Assembly (NCBI GenBank): GCA_963664835.2
Contig: CAXXUG010000013.1
Location: 348,133-412,132 of the forward strand
DNA length: 64,000 nucleotides
Direction of reading: 5' to 3'
DNA from: G963664835 sp963664835
GTDB lineage: Bacteria; Chloroflexota; UBA6077; FW602-bin22; JBCLEL01
Part shown: positions 19,117-28,691 of the stretch, piece after piece
Numbering within the stretch: the first letter of the stretch is position 1
Layout: the number at the start of each line of letters is the position of its first letter
The notes under the pieces: model-generated
Databases searched by the model: none
Told to the model about the DNA's origin: nothing
What the model saw: the letters and a program-made list of their open reading frames with translations, nothing else
Position numbers and translations under genes: made by a program

Positions 19117-20553
19117 ATGAATATTGCCCTCGTAATATTTGATACGTTGCGCCAGGACCATCTCGGAGCGTATGGCAACGCATGGGTCAAGACTCCCCAT
19201 TTTGATGCCTTTGCCGGAGAAGCGGTTCGATTCACGAGGGCCTACTCCGAAACGCTGCCGACGGTGCCGGTCCGGCGTACCCTGCACACCGGCCGGCGGG
19301 TGTTTCCATTTCACGACCATCGCGAATACAAGGGCGCCGGCGGCGGAATTCTTGGGTGGGCGCCTATTCCGGAAGAGCAGGACACCTTGGCGGAGACGCT
19401 GTCCTCGAGGGGATACCGCTGCGCGCTGATAACGGACACCTATCATCAGTTCAAGCCGGCTATGAACTTCCACCGCGGTTTCGACGAATGGGTCTGGGTA
19501 CGCGGGCAGGAGGGTGACACCTACAGGAGCGGGCCCGCGGTTTCCGATGACCGGATGGGCCGGCACAGGTACGGCCCGCCGGAGACACGTGGGGGCATGG
19601 CCAACTATCTACGCGACCACCTACGAAACAATCGTCAACGGGTCGACGAGTCAGATTACTCCGTTGCCCGGGTATTTGGAGAGGCCGCACGTTGGGTCAC
19701 AGACAACAGGGACGCCGACCGGTTCTTCCTGGTGGTGGACTCATTCGATCCGCACGAGCCTTGGGACGCGCCGGCCTGGTACCGCGAGATCTACGATTCG
19801 GATAACGAGGTCGCGGAAGTCGTGGGCACGCTACACGGAACGTGGCGGGACAAGATAACTCCACGAGAGCTGAAGCGTTTGCAGGCGAACTATGCCGGCG
19901 AGGTGACAATGGTGGACCGCTGGTTCGGTCATCTTATGGAGACGCTGAGGCTGACTGGGCGGCTCGAGGACACGGTAGTAGTTGTTATCAGCGATCACGG
20001 TCATAATCTGGGCTGGGATCCGGGCGACAAGGGCATGGTTGGCAAGCAGGGCCACCCGGCGACGCATGCAGTGAACGACCTGGTATTGATGATCCGTCAT
20101 CCTTCAGGATCAGGGGCCGGCAGCGTGTGCGACAAACTGATGTACAACCACGACGTGATCGCAACTTTGCTGTCACTGATCGATGAAGAGATGCCGGGAG
20201 GGGTCGACGGTTTGAATGTTTGGCCGGCGGTAGATCCCTCCAGTCCGGCGATCAGAGATCACGTGACGACGGCTTGGGGTCCGTTAGTTACGGTTGTAAC
20301 TAGTGAATGGTGGTTCAACGCGTCGTTGTGGGGAGAAGGTAAGCTCCTCTACAAAGTTGGCGAGGATGCAGGTTTGGAGCGCAATTTGTCGGAGGGCCTA
20401 CCCGATGTGTGCGATGGGTTGCTTGGGCTTGCGATCGAAGACGCCGGCGGTCAGATTCCAGCGCACTTCGAAGAGTTCCAGAGCAAGCCCTGGTGCGTGC
20501 CCTTCGAAGACCTCGCCGGCTGGGTGTGGGCGCAGTACTCGACGCAGGCCTAG
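19117..20553 (+). CDS. Sulfatase-fold hydrolase with Thr at the formylglycine position
   Basis: 478 residues from the ATG at 19117. The opening IALVIFDTLRQDHLGAYG and the later VVVVISDHGHNLGWDPGDKG are the metal-binding segments of the sulfatase/alkaline phosphatase superfamily. The signature that should read C/S-x-P-x-R is T49-V-P-V-R53 (LPTVPVRRTLHTGR). With Thr there, no formylglycine can form, so it is not a classic sulfatase. A Thr nucleophile, as in phosphodiesterase members of the superfamily, is possible. No signal peptide is seen, so action is cytoplasmic. Substrate unknown. Confidence 0.85.
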   Translation: MNIALVIFDTLRQDHLGAYGNAWVKTPHFDAFAGEAVRFTRAYSETLPTVPVRRTLHTGRRVFPFHDHREYKGAGGGILGWAPIPEEQDTLAETLSSRGYRCALITDTYHQFKPAMNFHRGFDEWVWVRGQEGDTYRSGPAVSDDRMGRHRYGPPETRGGMANYLRDHLRNNRQRVDESDYSVARVFGEAARWVTDNRDADRFFLVVDSFDPHEPWDAPAWYREIYDSDNEVAEVVGTLHGTWRDKITPRELKRLQANYAGEVTMVDRWFGHLMETLRLTGRLEDTVVVVISDHGHNLGWDPGDKGMVGKQGHPATHAVNDLVLMIRHPSGSGAGSVCDKLMYNHDVIATLLSLIDEEMPGGVDGLNVWPAVDPSSPAIRDHVTTAWGPLVTVVTSEWWFNASLWGEGKLLYKVGEDAGLERNLSEGLPDVCDGLLGLAIEDAGGQIPAHFEEFQSKPWCVPFEDLAGWVWAQYSTQA

Positions 20554-20592
20554 CCGGCGGAGGCCAGGGTCCGAACTCAGGATGTGGTGTGG

Positions 20593-20910
20593 CTAGCGGT
20601 CCTTCCAATGGGAGTCATCTGGGAAGATCGTCGTACCCTTGTAGATGACTTGCTCCGCGGCGTGCCAGGGGTCCGACACCTCCAACCACCTCTTCAGGTG
20701 TGGCGTCTCGAGATGCGCCTCGAATGCAGCTTTGTCTGCGTAGACTTCATAGAGGTAGATCACGTTTGGATCATTCTCGTCACGGCTGACATCGAACTGA
20801 AAGCAGCCGGGCTCTTTGGCCACCGAAGTGCTGGCGTCCACTAGTATTTCCTCTACGAACTCATCGATGTTTTCTGGCTTGACCTGGAACCTCAATAGCA
20901 AGACGTACAC
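20593..20910 (-). CDS. Antibiotic-biosynthesis-monooxygenase-like (ABM) domain protein
   Basis: About 105 residues. AGGAGG (20917-20922, minus strand) lies six bases before a GTG at 20910, so that start is preferred to the ATG at 20925, which overlaps the ribosome site. The sequence VYVLLLRFQVKPENIDEF, EPGCFQFDVSRD, YLYEVYADKAAFEAHLETPHLKRW is typical of dimeric ABM/LsrG/YgiN proteins that act on quinols or small oxygenated compounds without a cofactor. The exact role is unknown. Confidence 0.8.
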   Translation of the reverse strand: MYVLLLRFQVKPENIDEFVEEILVDASTSVAKEPGCFQFDVSRDENDPNVIYLYEVYADKAAFEAHLETPHLKRWLEVSDPWHAAEQVIYKGTTIFPDDSHWKDR

Positions 20911-21211
20911 GCGATTCCTCCTCATTTGATAGACGGCGAGACTTGTGCTGGAGATTCTAGGGCTAGTTTAGCCCACGACGGGAATTGGGTCAGCCTCCGC
21001 GCTCGGCAGCCAAGTGGGAATGGTCGACCGATTCATTGAAGGGAGCGGGAAGCTGCTGGCGGGCCGGATGGAGTGGCCAGGGTTGACCTACCACCAGAAC
21101 CCGGTGCTCCGAGGTTTGAAAAGTCGCGTTGGGATTGAATACGATGAGGTGGCGGCCGACTCAAGGGAGGGCGCCGGGCCCGAACCACTGTCCACAGGCG
21201 AGGTGATTTTT

Positions 21212-22636
21212 GTGAGAGTTCTCATTGTCCATTTCCGGTCGGCTCCGGGCAGAGATTGGGTGTCTTCGAAGCAGGCTGTAGGTGGGGATGGATCAGATTC
21301 CGCCGGCACGGACGGCGTGTCGCTGGAGATGGTGAAGCGGCGGGCGCTTCTCGAAGAGATGGGTCACGAGGTTGCCATTTGCTCCGCCTACGTTTGGGCG
21401 GATTACGCGCTGCCCAGACTTGAGTTCGACAGTGACGACGTGATGGGCATGATGGGAGAGATGTTCGGGACCCAAACTACCGGTCCGGCAAGCGCGGCCG
21501 GCGTCGAAGCGGCGTTCAGGGCGGCGGTGGCGGATCTGAAGGCGGATTTTGGATGGGTCTTCGGGGAGTTCGAGCCGGAGGCCCTTTTCGTACACAACAT
21601 TCTGTCACTGCCGGTGCATCCGGCAGCGACGGTCGCTCTGGCGGAGGTGTTGAGAGAGACCGGGTTGCCGTGCACGGCGATTCATCACGACATCCTAAAC
21701 GAGGGCGCCTACAAGTTTCGTCCTACACAGGCTTTCGCCAGACGGGTCATGGACAGCTACTATCCGCCGGCGATGCCAAATCTCAGACACTGGACGATCA
21801 ACTCACGCAACCAGAAGTCACTGGCGGAGCGGGGCACGGACGCGCGAGTGATACCGGACACGATGGATTTTGATGAGTCGATCGATGACCGGGAGCGACT
21901 GAGACTTCGGAGCGCTCTGCGCGGCAACTGCGGCATAACCCCTCAAGATATCGTGCTTCTCGTGGGAGCTCGCATAGTCCCAAACAAGCAGATCGAGATT
22001 GCCGGCCACCTGGCGGCGATCCTAGGAGCTCAGTTCGACGAGGCGGTGGGGAAGACGCTCTACCACGGCCTGGATTTCCCTGAGACGGGTCGGGTCATCC
22101 TTGTCCTGGCGGGTAGACCGGAGCGCGGCTTCGTAGAGTACCAGGAGAGTCTCTTTGGGCTACTTGATGAACTTGGCATCGCGTGGCAGTACGTCGGGAA
22201 CGATGTTCGTCCCTATCGTTCGGAGGAGGACGGTATCTACGCGCTGTTCCCGGACATGTACGCGATTGCGGACTTCGTGCTCTACCCTTCCGGATGGGAG
22301 GGATTCGGCAACCAACTGCTGGAGGCCGTTGCGGCGGGTTTACCGGTGGCTGCTTTCGAATACCCTGTATTCAAGGAGGATATTGCGCCGAAGGGAGTCC
22401 GGGTCGTGTCGCTTGGCGACACCATTCTTCCGGAGAGGGACGACAGCGGACTCGTGAGGGTGCCGGATGGCGTACTCGAAGGGGCCGCCGAGCGTATCGC
22501 CTCGATCCTGACCGATGCTGAAGAGTATGCTGGCTTGGTGGGTCACAACGCTGCCGTAGGTCGAGAGTATTTTGGCTTCGACGTGCTCAGAGCGCACTTG
22601 CGGGACGCGCTGGCGTGGGCGGCAGAGCTTGAGTAG
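21212..22636 (+). CDS. GT4-type glycosyltransferase
   Basis: 474 residues from a GTG at 21212, preceded by GAGGTGA. The opening MRVLIVHFRSAPG is the normal beta-strand start of GT-B enzymes; the open frame extends upstream to 21014 but that part is Gly/Glu rich and lacks family features. The N-lobe holds EEMGHEVAICSAY, the C-lobe LLVGARIVPNKQIE, VLAGRPERGF and the donor-binding YPSGWEGFGNQLLEAVAAGLPV with Glu. Transfers a sugar from a nucleotide donor; acceptor unknown. Confidence 0.85.
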   Translation: MRVLIVHFRSAPGRDWVSSKQAVGGDGSDSAGTDGVSLEMVKRRALLEEMGHEVAICSAYVWADYALPRLEFDSDDVMGMMGEMFGTQTTGPASAAGVEAAFRAAVADLKADFGWVFGEFEPEALFVHNILSLPVHPAATVALAEVLRETGLPCTAIHHDILNEGAYKFRPTQAFARRVMDSYYPPAMPNLRHWTINSRNQKSLAERGTDARVIPDTMDFDESIDDRERLRLRSALRGNCGITPQDIVLLVGARIVPNKQIEIAGHLAAILGAQFDEAVGKTLYHGLDFPETGRVILVLAGRPERGFVEYQESLFGLLDELGIAWQYVGNDVRPYRSEEDGIYALFPDMYAIADFVLYPSGWEGFGNQLLEAVAAGLPVAAFEYPVFKEDIAPKGVRVVSLGDTILPERDDSGLVRVPDGVLEGAAERIASILTDAEEYAGLVGHNAAVGREYFGFDVLRAHLRDALAWAAELE

Positions 22637-22668
22637 TTAGGGTGGATTACTCTGTGGCAAAAGACTGA

Positions 22669-22686
22669 CGGAGTTTCTTAACTCCG
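22669..22686 (+). terminator. Small hairpin after the glycosyltransferase gene
   Basis: A perfect 7-bp stem CGGAGTT/AACTCCG with a TCTT loop lies 33 bases after the stop. No T-run follows, so it is at best a weak or factor-assisted terminator. Confidence 0.3.
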
Positions 22687-22813
22687 AATGAGGGGCCTGG
22701 GCGTCAAGACTAATTGCTACAATCGCAGTGGCCCACGGACTGATGGTTTCAGTGTGATCTAACGCTTCTATCGTTCAAAGTAACCTCCGATTCGGTAGTC
22801 GTGGGAGAAAGAC

Positions 22814-24301
22814 ATGGCTCAAAACAAATCATTGAGAAACGCGGCTCTAACGGTTATACGCGAGCTCGGTCCGCTGCACTATCGGCGATTGACGGACGAG
22901 ATCTTGTCGCGTGGGTTGGCTACTTCCGATTCGAAGACGCCAGCGGCATCACTAAACGCCATTGTCGCCGTTGACATTAAAAGGAACGGAGCAAACAGCG
23001 ATTTCATACGTATTCGGCCAGGAGTCTTCGGGCTTCGGCGACTTCACGACTCTGAGGCGCTGACCGACGCCTCTGCGTCAACGGCCCAGGATGTGCAAAG
23101 TCGTGTGGATGCTCAGCAACGACTCGATAAGACAGAGCAACGTGTCCGCACACCGTATTTTCCCACCTACGCGGCCGTCCGTCATCTGTTGGCGGTTTGG
23201 CCGGGGCGGACGCGCAAACAGGTTATGGGACTACAAAAGACTCTTCATGACTTAAGAGGAACGCCCCAGAACGCAGTAGACTGGACTGATCCAGGGACGT
23301 GGATTCCACAACGACTCGAAGGAGAAGATCGTGATTTGGCAAGTTCGATCTGGAGGCAAAGTGGTGGGTCGGTAAATCCTCGACACACCTACGGAGCCTG
23401 GAGTTTAAGCCAACAGTACGGACTTGTTGAAGAAGGCATTAAGGGTGTACTTGAACTGAGCGGTAGAGGTAGTGATTTCGTCAAACATGAGCGTGGAGAC
23501 GCTGAATCGTTCCTTGATGAGCGCGAGGGGCTCTTGAAGATACTGGCACTCGTTGCAGAAAAAGGGGCGACTCGACCCGGCGGGATCGTAGATGACTGGG
23601 CTGATTATCTTTCGTCATACTCGGGGTTTGGGACGCCCTCGACCATCAAAGACACTTTGCAGAGGCGACTGCGGAACTTGCTTGATCGAGATCTCGTCTC
23701 TCGAAAGCAGGCCATGTATTCGATAACTGAAGCTGCGAGTTCCTATCTTGAAAAAGCGGGGGTCGACGTGGTGTCAGGTGGCGATGAGCATCAAGAATTG
23801 CGGACGCTGGTACGGCGGCAGGAAATCTCGGTGCGAGAGAGCTTGCGCGATCTTTTAGCCGAGATGGACCCTTACACCTTTGAGTCACTGGTGCAGCGCC
23901 TCCTAATAGAAATGAACTATCAGAATGTGGAAGTGACTGCTCGATCAGGAGATGGGGGTGTCGATGTAGTTGCAGACATCGAGTTGGGGATCACCTCCGT
24001 CCGAGAAGTGGTGCAGGCAAAGCGTCACAAACGGACGATCCAGCGCAAGGACATGGATGCCCTGAGGGGTTCGCTCTACCGCTTTGACGCCGTTAGGGGA
24101 ACGATCATCACTACCTCTAAGTTCTCGAGTGGTACAAGCGAGGCGGCATTTGCGACTGGCGCCGCTCCCATTACCCTGATCGACGGGGATAAGTTAATCG
24201 ATCTTCTAATCGAACATTGCATCGGCGTCCAAAAGCGTTCCATAGATGTGCTCACTTTCGATCCAGACGCCTTTACCGATCTGGAACCCGACGCATCGTA
24301 A
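22814..24301 (+). CDS. Mrr-type restriction endonuclease with N-terminal HARE-HTH domain
   Basis: 495 residues. The first 75 (LRNAALTVIRELGPLHYRRLTDEIL and FIRIRPGVFGLR) match the HARE-HTH winged helix found in chromatin proteins and restriction enzymes. Residues about 350-470 form the Mrr catalytic domain: FESLVQRLLIEMNYQ, SGDGGVDVVAD with the metal Asp, VVQAKRHK with the QxK motif and TTSKFS. Mrr-type enzymes cut modified DNA (type IV) without a cognate methylase. None lies nearby. The role is defence by inference. Codon use and lower GC than the neighbours suggest acquisition. Confidence 0.85.
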   Translation: MAQNKSLRNAALTVIRELGPLHYRRLTDEILSRGLATSDSKTPAASLNAIVAVDIKRNGANSDFIRIRPGVFGLRRLHDSEALTDASASTAQDVQSRVDAQQRLDKTEQRVRTPYFPTYAAVRHLLAVWPGRTRKQVMGLQKTLHDLRGTPQNAVDWTDPGTWIPQRLEGEDRDLASSIWRQSGGSVNPRHTYGAWSLSQQYGLVEEGIKGVLELSGRGSDFVKHERGDAESFLDEREGLLKILALVAEKGATRPGGIVDDWADYLSSYSGFGTPSTIKDTLQRRLRNLLDRDLVSRKQAMYSITEAASSYLEKAGVDVVSGGDEHQELRTLVRRQEISVRESLRDLLAEMDPYTFESLVQRLLIEMNYQNVEVTARSGDGGVDVVADIELGITSVREVVQAKRHKRTIQRKDMDALRGSLYRFDAVRGTIITTSKFSSGTSEAAFATGAAPITLIDGDKLIDLLIEHCIGVQKRSIDVLTFDPDAFTDLEPDAS

Positions 24302-24634
24302 CGACGCTCCAACCCGAATCGTTCAACGATTGTTGACGCGTCCCTCGTCTCTACATCGCAATTTCCCCCCTTTGGGGGAGACATTCACTTAGATCACCGG
24401 GCAGACTGATCCCCGCCTGTGACGCGACAAAGCAAATTGACGCGGTTTCTCCCTTAACCTCGCCCGGCGCCGGCACGACTCGTTCAGCGGCGGTCAGTGA
24501 TAGGTTGTAGACTTCGCCGCGAATAACAGCTTGCGTGTAATACAAGACATTTAGGAACAGACGAAAAACTTCGTGATCTTATAACCTAGGTCTGAAGCAG
24601 GCCACTTGTATCCGTTGTGGGAGGAGGGTTTCAG
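24302..24634. other. Intergenic stretch with no recognised feature
   Basis: Between the Mrr-like gene and the GH127-like gene. Small open frames occur on the minus strand but none has a ribosome site together with a recognisable product. A GGGAGGAGGG ribosome site for the next gene lies at 24619-24628. Confidence 0.5.
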
Positions 24635-26500
24635 ATGGGTCTTCGCGCGGCTGGAGGCAGGTCCGGCCCGCCACCGAAACGAAGTGATTCGATTCGCTAC
24701 ATTCGCGAGGAGATACCGGCCTTCAACGTCCCGGCCTATGAGGGCGAAAGCTATACCGCGATTGCGCCGGACACGCTCGACCTGCAAGAGCGGGCCAGAC
24801 TAGCGGTCAACGGGCTGACCGGGCCCACCGACGCCGAGGCAGACTACGAGATCTACTCGCACGTCGGGATCTATGGCAACCGGCCGGTGATGCACCACGG
24901 TCATAACGACCATTTGCAGATGAAGTTCCAGGAAGCCTTGCCGTTGATGCGTCTGATCACCGGCAGCCACCTGAACGAGCAGGTAGACCGACGTTGGATG
25001 GAGGTGGTGCTGCACATGCAGGGGCCGGACGGTCTCCTTTACTACCCGGTGGTTGGCCGGCCGTGGGCAGGGCGCGACATGGCCGTCGAGCAATTCGGCC
25101 CTCTGCCACAGAGGCATTACGCCCAGCCATACAGCAACGGTCGGCTGCTGGCCGCGGTTATGGTCTACCACAAGTTAACGGGCGACGACCTTTGGCTCCA
25201 GGTTGGGCGAGAGATGGTGGGTGGCTTGTGGAGGCTGGTCCTCGACCGAGGCGACTACGCCTACTTCGCCAAGGGGCAGTACGGGCCCGACGAGGAATTG
25301 GTCCCGGACGCACCGATCCCGGGGCCATGGATCAGCCTGCCCTTCGCCTGGACGATGATGGGGTTGGCCCAGTTCTTCCGATACACCGGTTACGGGCCGG
25401 CCGGTGAGTTGACGTCCAAGCTGACGCGCTACTTCCGGAAGCACGCCCGATTCTTCGACGCTAAAGGGAGATTCCTGCCGGAGGAGCCGGACGGCGCCGA
25501 GAACGGACTGTCAGCCCACCTGCATGGGCACACCTACCCGTTGTTGGGCATGCTCGACCTTGCGCTCGCAACCCAAGACTCGGAGCTGGTCGAGTTTGTG
25601 CGCGAGGGCTACGAACACTGCAAGCGACTGGGAGAAGGCTTGACGGGGTACTTCCCGGAGGGCCTCGACCCAAGGCAACAACGGTTCTCGGAGATCTGTG
25701 GCGTCGCGGACATGATCGCGCTCGGGCTTAAGCTCACCGAGGCCGGCGCGGGAGATTACTGGGATGAGGTTGATCGCTGGACCCGCAACATGTTCGCTGA
25801 GGGACAGTTGGTTCGTTACGACTGGATGTATCGAGTCGGCGCCGGCCAGCCTCACTTCCCAATCGACAATATGTACGAGACCGACGAGCAGGTGGCAGAG
25901 CGGAGCGTGGGGGCGTTCGCCAGCGAGCCTTCTCCGAATGACTGGTTCGGAAGCCGGGAACAGGGAGGCAATAGCCTCATCAGCCATTGCTGCACCGGCA
26001 ATGGGACTCGGACGATCTACTACCTGTGGGAGAACGTCGTTCACAAGCGAGGCCACACCCTGCAGGTGAACCTGCTCTTGAACCACGCCTCGCAGTGGGC
26101 CGACGTTGACAGCCACATTCCCTACGTGGGCCAAGTCGATGTGAAGGTCAAACACCCGGTCGACCTCTCGATACGCATCCCTGAATGGGTGAAGCCGGCC
26201 GATGCCGTGTGCCGGGTGGCTGAGGTCGAGCGTCCGTTGGGATGGGCTGGTCGTTACGCCGAAATCGGCGAGGTCAAGCCGGGCGATGTGGTGACTCTGA
26301 CTTTCCCGATCACGGAGCACAGTGAGACCGTCTGGATTGAGAAGCGGAAATATACACTGGTGCGGAAAGGCAACGACATAGTGGCCATAGACCCACCGGG
26401 CCAGATCTGCCCTTTGTACCAGCGCGAGCACTACCGGGCGAGTGCCACGCGCTGGCGCAAGGTCGTGCGTTTTGTGTCGAAAGAGACTGTTCATCACTAG
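24635..26500 (+). CDS. GH127-like (DUF1680) glycoside hydrolase
   Basis: 621 residues from the ATG at 24635, six bases after GGGAGGAGGG. The helical-barrel body carries the zinc-thiolate pattern of beta-L-arabinofuranosidases: Glu353-x-Cys355 in SEICGV and the Cys452-Cys453 pair in SHCCTGNGTRTIYYLWENVV. In GH127 one Cys of the pair is the nucleophile. A C-terminal beta domain has VDLSIRIPEWV. No signal peptide is visible, so it acts inside the cell. Arabinofuranoside cleavage is a family inference; related families use other sugars. Confidence 0.82.
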   Translation: MGLRAAGGRSGPPPKRSDSIRYIREEIPAFNVPAYEGESYTAIAPDTLDLQERARLAVNGLTGPTDAEADYEIYSHVGIYGNRPVMHHGHNDHLQMKFQEALPLMRLITGSHLNEQVDRRWMEVVLHMQGPDGLLYYPVVGRPWAGRDMAVEQFGPLPQRHYAQPYSNGRLLAAVMVYHKLTGDDLWLQVGREMVGGLWRLVLDRGDYAYFAKGQYGPDEELVPDAPIPGPWISLPFAWTMMGLAQFFRYTGYGPAGELTSKLTRYFRKHARFFDAKGRFLPEEPDGAENGLSAHLHGHTYPLLGMLDLALATQDSELVEFVREGYEHCKRLGEGLTGYFPEGLDPRQQRFSEICGVADMIALGLKLTEAGAGDYWDEVDRWTRNMFAEGQLVRYDWMYRVGAGQPHFPIDNMYETDEQVAERSVGAFASEPSPNDWFGSREQGGNSLISHCCTGNGTRTIYYLWENVVHKRGHTLQVNLLLNHASQWADVDSHIPYVGQVDVKVKHPVDLSIRIPEWVKPADAVCRVAEVERPLGWAGRYAEIGEVKPGDVVTLTFPITEHSETVWIEKRKYTLVRKGNDIVAIDPPGQICPLYQREHYRASATRWRKVVRFVSKETVHH

Positions 26501-26733
26501 CCACTTGGCGGGGCACGGTAAACTGCTGCTCTGCCGTCTCATCCAGCCCTCCCGCATCGCTGGTTTGGGCGGCCGCGACTTGCAACTTGATCTGCTTCAA
26601 CGGGTATTCCCAGCAAGCGGTTGTTATGTCTTCGAACCGAGGTCTCTCTATTCCTGTATCATTGCCCAGCGCCACGGGCAAGCAGTCAAAAATGCCTGAA
26701 TAGGCAGTTCTACTCTTCGCAGGGAAAAGACGA

Positions 26734-27642
26734 ATGGAACCACACTCCGCGGCTCAGTTTGGGGAGCAGCGCGACTTCTGGTGGCATCGGGATTTTCTGG
26801 ACTTGATGGCATTGCGGTGGAGGTTGGCCGACGCTAGCTCTATGGCAGATATTGGGTGCGGTCTTGGACATTGGTCGCGGTTACTATACGGATACCTGAA
26901 GGCGCCGGCGCGTCTGGTCGGCGTCGACCGCGAGAGCCGGTGGGTCGAACGGGCCTTCGCTTCTTTCAAGCGTAACTATCCAGAGGTCTCGCCGGATCAG
27001 GTCAAGTTCATCCAAGGAGACGCCCTGTGTTTGCCGTTGCCGAGCGATGAATTCGACGTGGTTACTTGCCAGACACTGCTGATGCATCTGGAACGGCCTG
27101 ACCTGGCCATCAAGGAGATGCGCCGCATCGCGAAGCCGGGCGGGCTGGTCATATGCGTGGAGCCGAATAATCTTTTCAACAGCTTGTGCTTCAACTCGTT
27201 GACGGAGACGCAGACAGTCGAAGAGGTGGTAGGCGAGTTCGAATATTGGCTGCGGTTTGTACGCGGCAAACAGGCGTTGGGAGAGGGATATGACTCGGTT
27301 GGGGATCTCGTACCGGGACTTATGGCCGCCGCGGGCCTTACCGAGGTCGAAGTTTATCAATCGGATAGAGCGGCGCCCTACATACCGCCATACGATACGG
27401 ATGAGCAACAGGCCCTGTTAAAGCAGGAGCGAGAGTGGAGAGATCTCGGGACTGGGAATTGGAACTACGAGAGGGCGCGTCGCTATGTGCTCGCCGGCGG
27501 TGGAAGCAAGGAGTTCTTCGAGTCTGGTTGGAAGCGGCTTAAGGAGGACTTCGAGCTCGAGCGAGAGGCGATTGCCAGCAAGGAGTTTCACACCGCCGGC
27601 GGAGGAATCAGTTACCTGGTATCGGGTCGCAAGCCCGTCTAG
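26734..27642 (+). CDS. Class I SAM-dependent methyltransferase
   Basis: 302 residues. Motif I reads MADIGCGLGHWSRLL, followed by VGVDRES (acidic ribose contact), GDALCLPLPSDEFDVVTCQTLLMH and the helix MRRIAKPGGLVICVEPN. The C-terminal third is specific to this protein. The acceptor is unknown. Preceded by a 230-base gap without a gene and followed by tRNA-Sec on the other strand. Confidence 0.85.
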   Translation: MEPHSAAQFGEQRDFWWHRDFLDLMALRWRLADASSMADIGCGLGHWSRLLYGYLKAPARLVGVDRESRWVERAFASFKRNYPEVSPDQVKFIQGDALCLPLPSDEFDVVTCQTLLMHLERPDLAIKEMRRIAKPGGLVICVEPNNLFNSLCFNSLTETQTVEEVVGEFEYWLRFVRGKQALGEGYDSVGDLVPGLMAAAGLTEVEVYQSDRAAPYIPPYDTDEQQALLKQEREWRDLGTGNWNYERARRYVLAGGGSKEFFESGWKRLKEDFELEREAIASKEFHTAGGGISYLVSGRKPV

Positions 27643-27665
27643 GACTCGAACGGAGGGGAAGCCGG

Positions 27666-27760
27666 CGGGAGTGGGAAGGAGTCGAACCCACCCAGAGACG
27701 CGAAGGCGCCCCCGCAACGGTTTTGAAGACCGCGAGGACCACCAGATCCCATCCACTCCC
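27666..27760 (-). tRNA. selC: tRNA-Sec (anticodon UCA)
   Basis: A 95-nt gene with the hallmarks of selenocysteine tRNA. The acceptor stem has 8 bp (GGGAGTGG pairing with CCACTCCC) and a G discriminator. The anticodon loop is CTTCAAA with anticodon TCA, and the T loop is GTTCGACTCC. A long variable arm of GGGGGCGC-CTTC-GCGTCTCT forms an 8-bp stem with G-U pairs. CCA is not encoded. It implies UGA decoding as selenocysteine somewhere in this genome; no selA, selB, selD or clear selenoprotein gene was seen in the window. Confidence 0.92.
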
Positions 27761-27824
27761 AAGACCGCAGGAGCCGCGCGCTCGCACCTGCCAGTTAATT
27801 GGCCAAAACGGATACTGCGAACGG

Positions 27825-28691
27825 CTACGGAGAGTCCGAAGCGGACCACGTCGTGCGGACAACCTCGCCGGGCTCGCCAAGTGGGCCAATATTGCGGCCA
27901 TTATAGACCACGGTCAGATCGCCTGAGTTGCCGGCCCAAACATGGATGCTTTTGCGGCCTACCCAGGCTCGACTATCGCCGTTGTTCATGATCCCCGAGA
28001 AACTGACGTTGCCGTCGACGGTCACCTGAACCCAGGCGCGTCCACTTGCTCGCAACTCGATAGACACCTCGGCCGGTACCTGGGTGGGTGTCGCCGGCGG
28101 CTGGGTTGGCTCTTGCTCCACTTCCAGCGTTGGAAGAATACCCGGCAGGCGGGTTATGACGGCAGTCGGTAATATCGATTTGCCCGCCTCGGACGGAGCG
28201 ATCCGCGTGATTTGTTGCTCGAGTTCGACCTGGGAGACGAACTCGTTATATTGATCGCTGAGGACATATGCCAGGACGCTCAAAATCAGGACAATACCGA
28301 ATGTACCTGAGGCTATGGGCACCCACCTACCGCGTTTCGTTCGCCTCCCGACTTCCGGCACGACTCGGGGCGAGTCCTGTAAATCCCAGAGCTCTTCGAG
28401 TTGCACCAGGTAGTGCTCCGCATCCAAATCCAGAAAGCGGGCGTAGGTGGCAATCAAACCGATGCCGCCCACATCCTGGGGAATCTCGTCGTAGTCTTCC
28501 ATCTCAATTGCCTTGATCATCTGCTCGCGGATCTTCGTCTGATCGGCTACGTCTTCGATGGAAAGACCTTTCGTGACGCGGGATTCGAACAGCTCTCTGC
28601 CCATCCCGATTTCGATCATGCCGGACCTCAAGTGCGCGGACAGACCGCGCCCTCGACGGCGCATCGCTCGGCGTGGTCGATTACTCGCCAT
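27825..28691 (-). CDS. RodZ-like protein: cytoplasmic HTH, one membrane helix, DUF4115-like domain
   Basis: 288 residues (or 264 from the ATG at 28619, MIEIGMG). Order: HTH_25 domain (LFESRVTKGLSIEDVADQTKIR and AIEMEDYDEIP) at about 33-105, a basic stretch, one transmembrane helix (FGIVLILSVLAYVLS), a Pro/Thr-rich linker and a C-terminal extracytoplasmic beta domain (VSIELRASGRAWVQVTVDG). This is RodZ architecture, a partner of MreB in cell shape, though some relatives act as regulators. Its 5' end overlaps the upstream methyltransferase gene by 11 bases, so the two are coupled. Confidence 0.85.
   Translation of the reverse strand: MASNRPRRAMRRRGRGLSAHLRSGMIEIGMGRELFESRVTKGLSIEDVADQTKIREQMIKAIEMEDYDEIPQDVGGIGLIATYARFLDLDAEHYLVQLEELWDLQDSPRVVPEVGRRTKRGRWVPIASGTFGIVLILSVLAYVLSDQYNEFVSQVELEQQITRIAPSEAGKSILPTAVITRLPGILPTLEVEQEPTQPPATPTQVPAEVSIELRASGRAWVQVTVDGNVSFSGIMNNGDSRAWVGRKSIHVWAGNSGDLTVVYNGRNIGPLGEPGEVVRTTWSASDSP

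Noticed and set aside
21014..21211. Upstream extension of the glycosyltransferase
   Set aside because: The GT-B fold starts at MRVLIVHFR with its own ribosome site; the extension shows no family feature.
24351..24545. 64-codon minus-strand frame between the Mrr-like and GH127-like genes
   Set aside because: No ribosome site and no recognisable sequence; likely chance.
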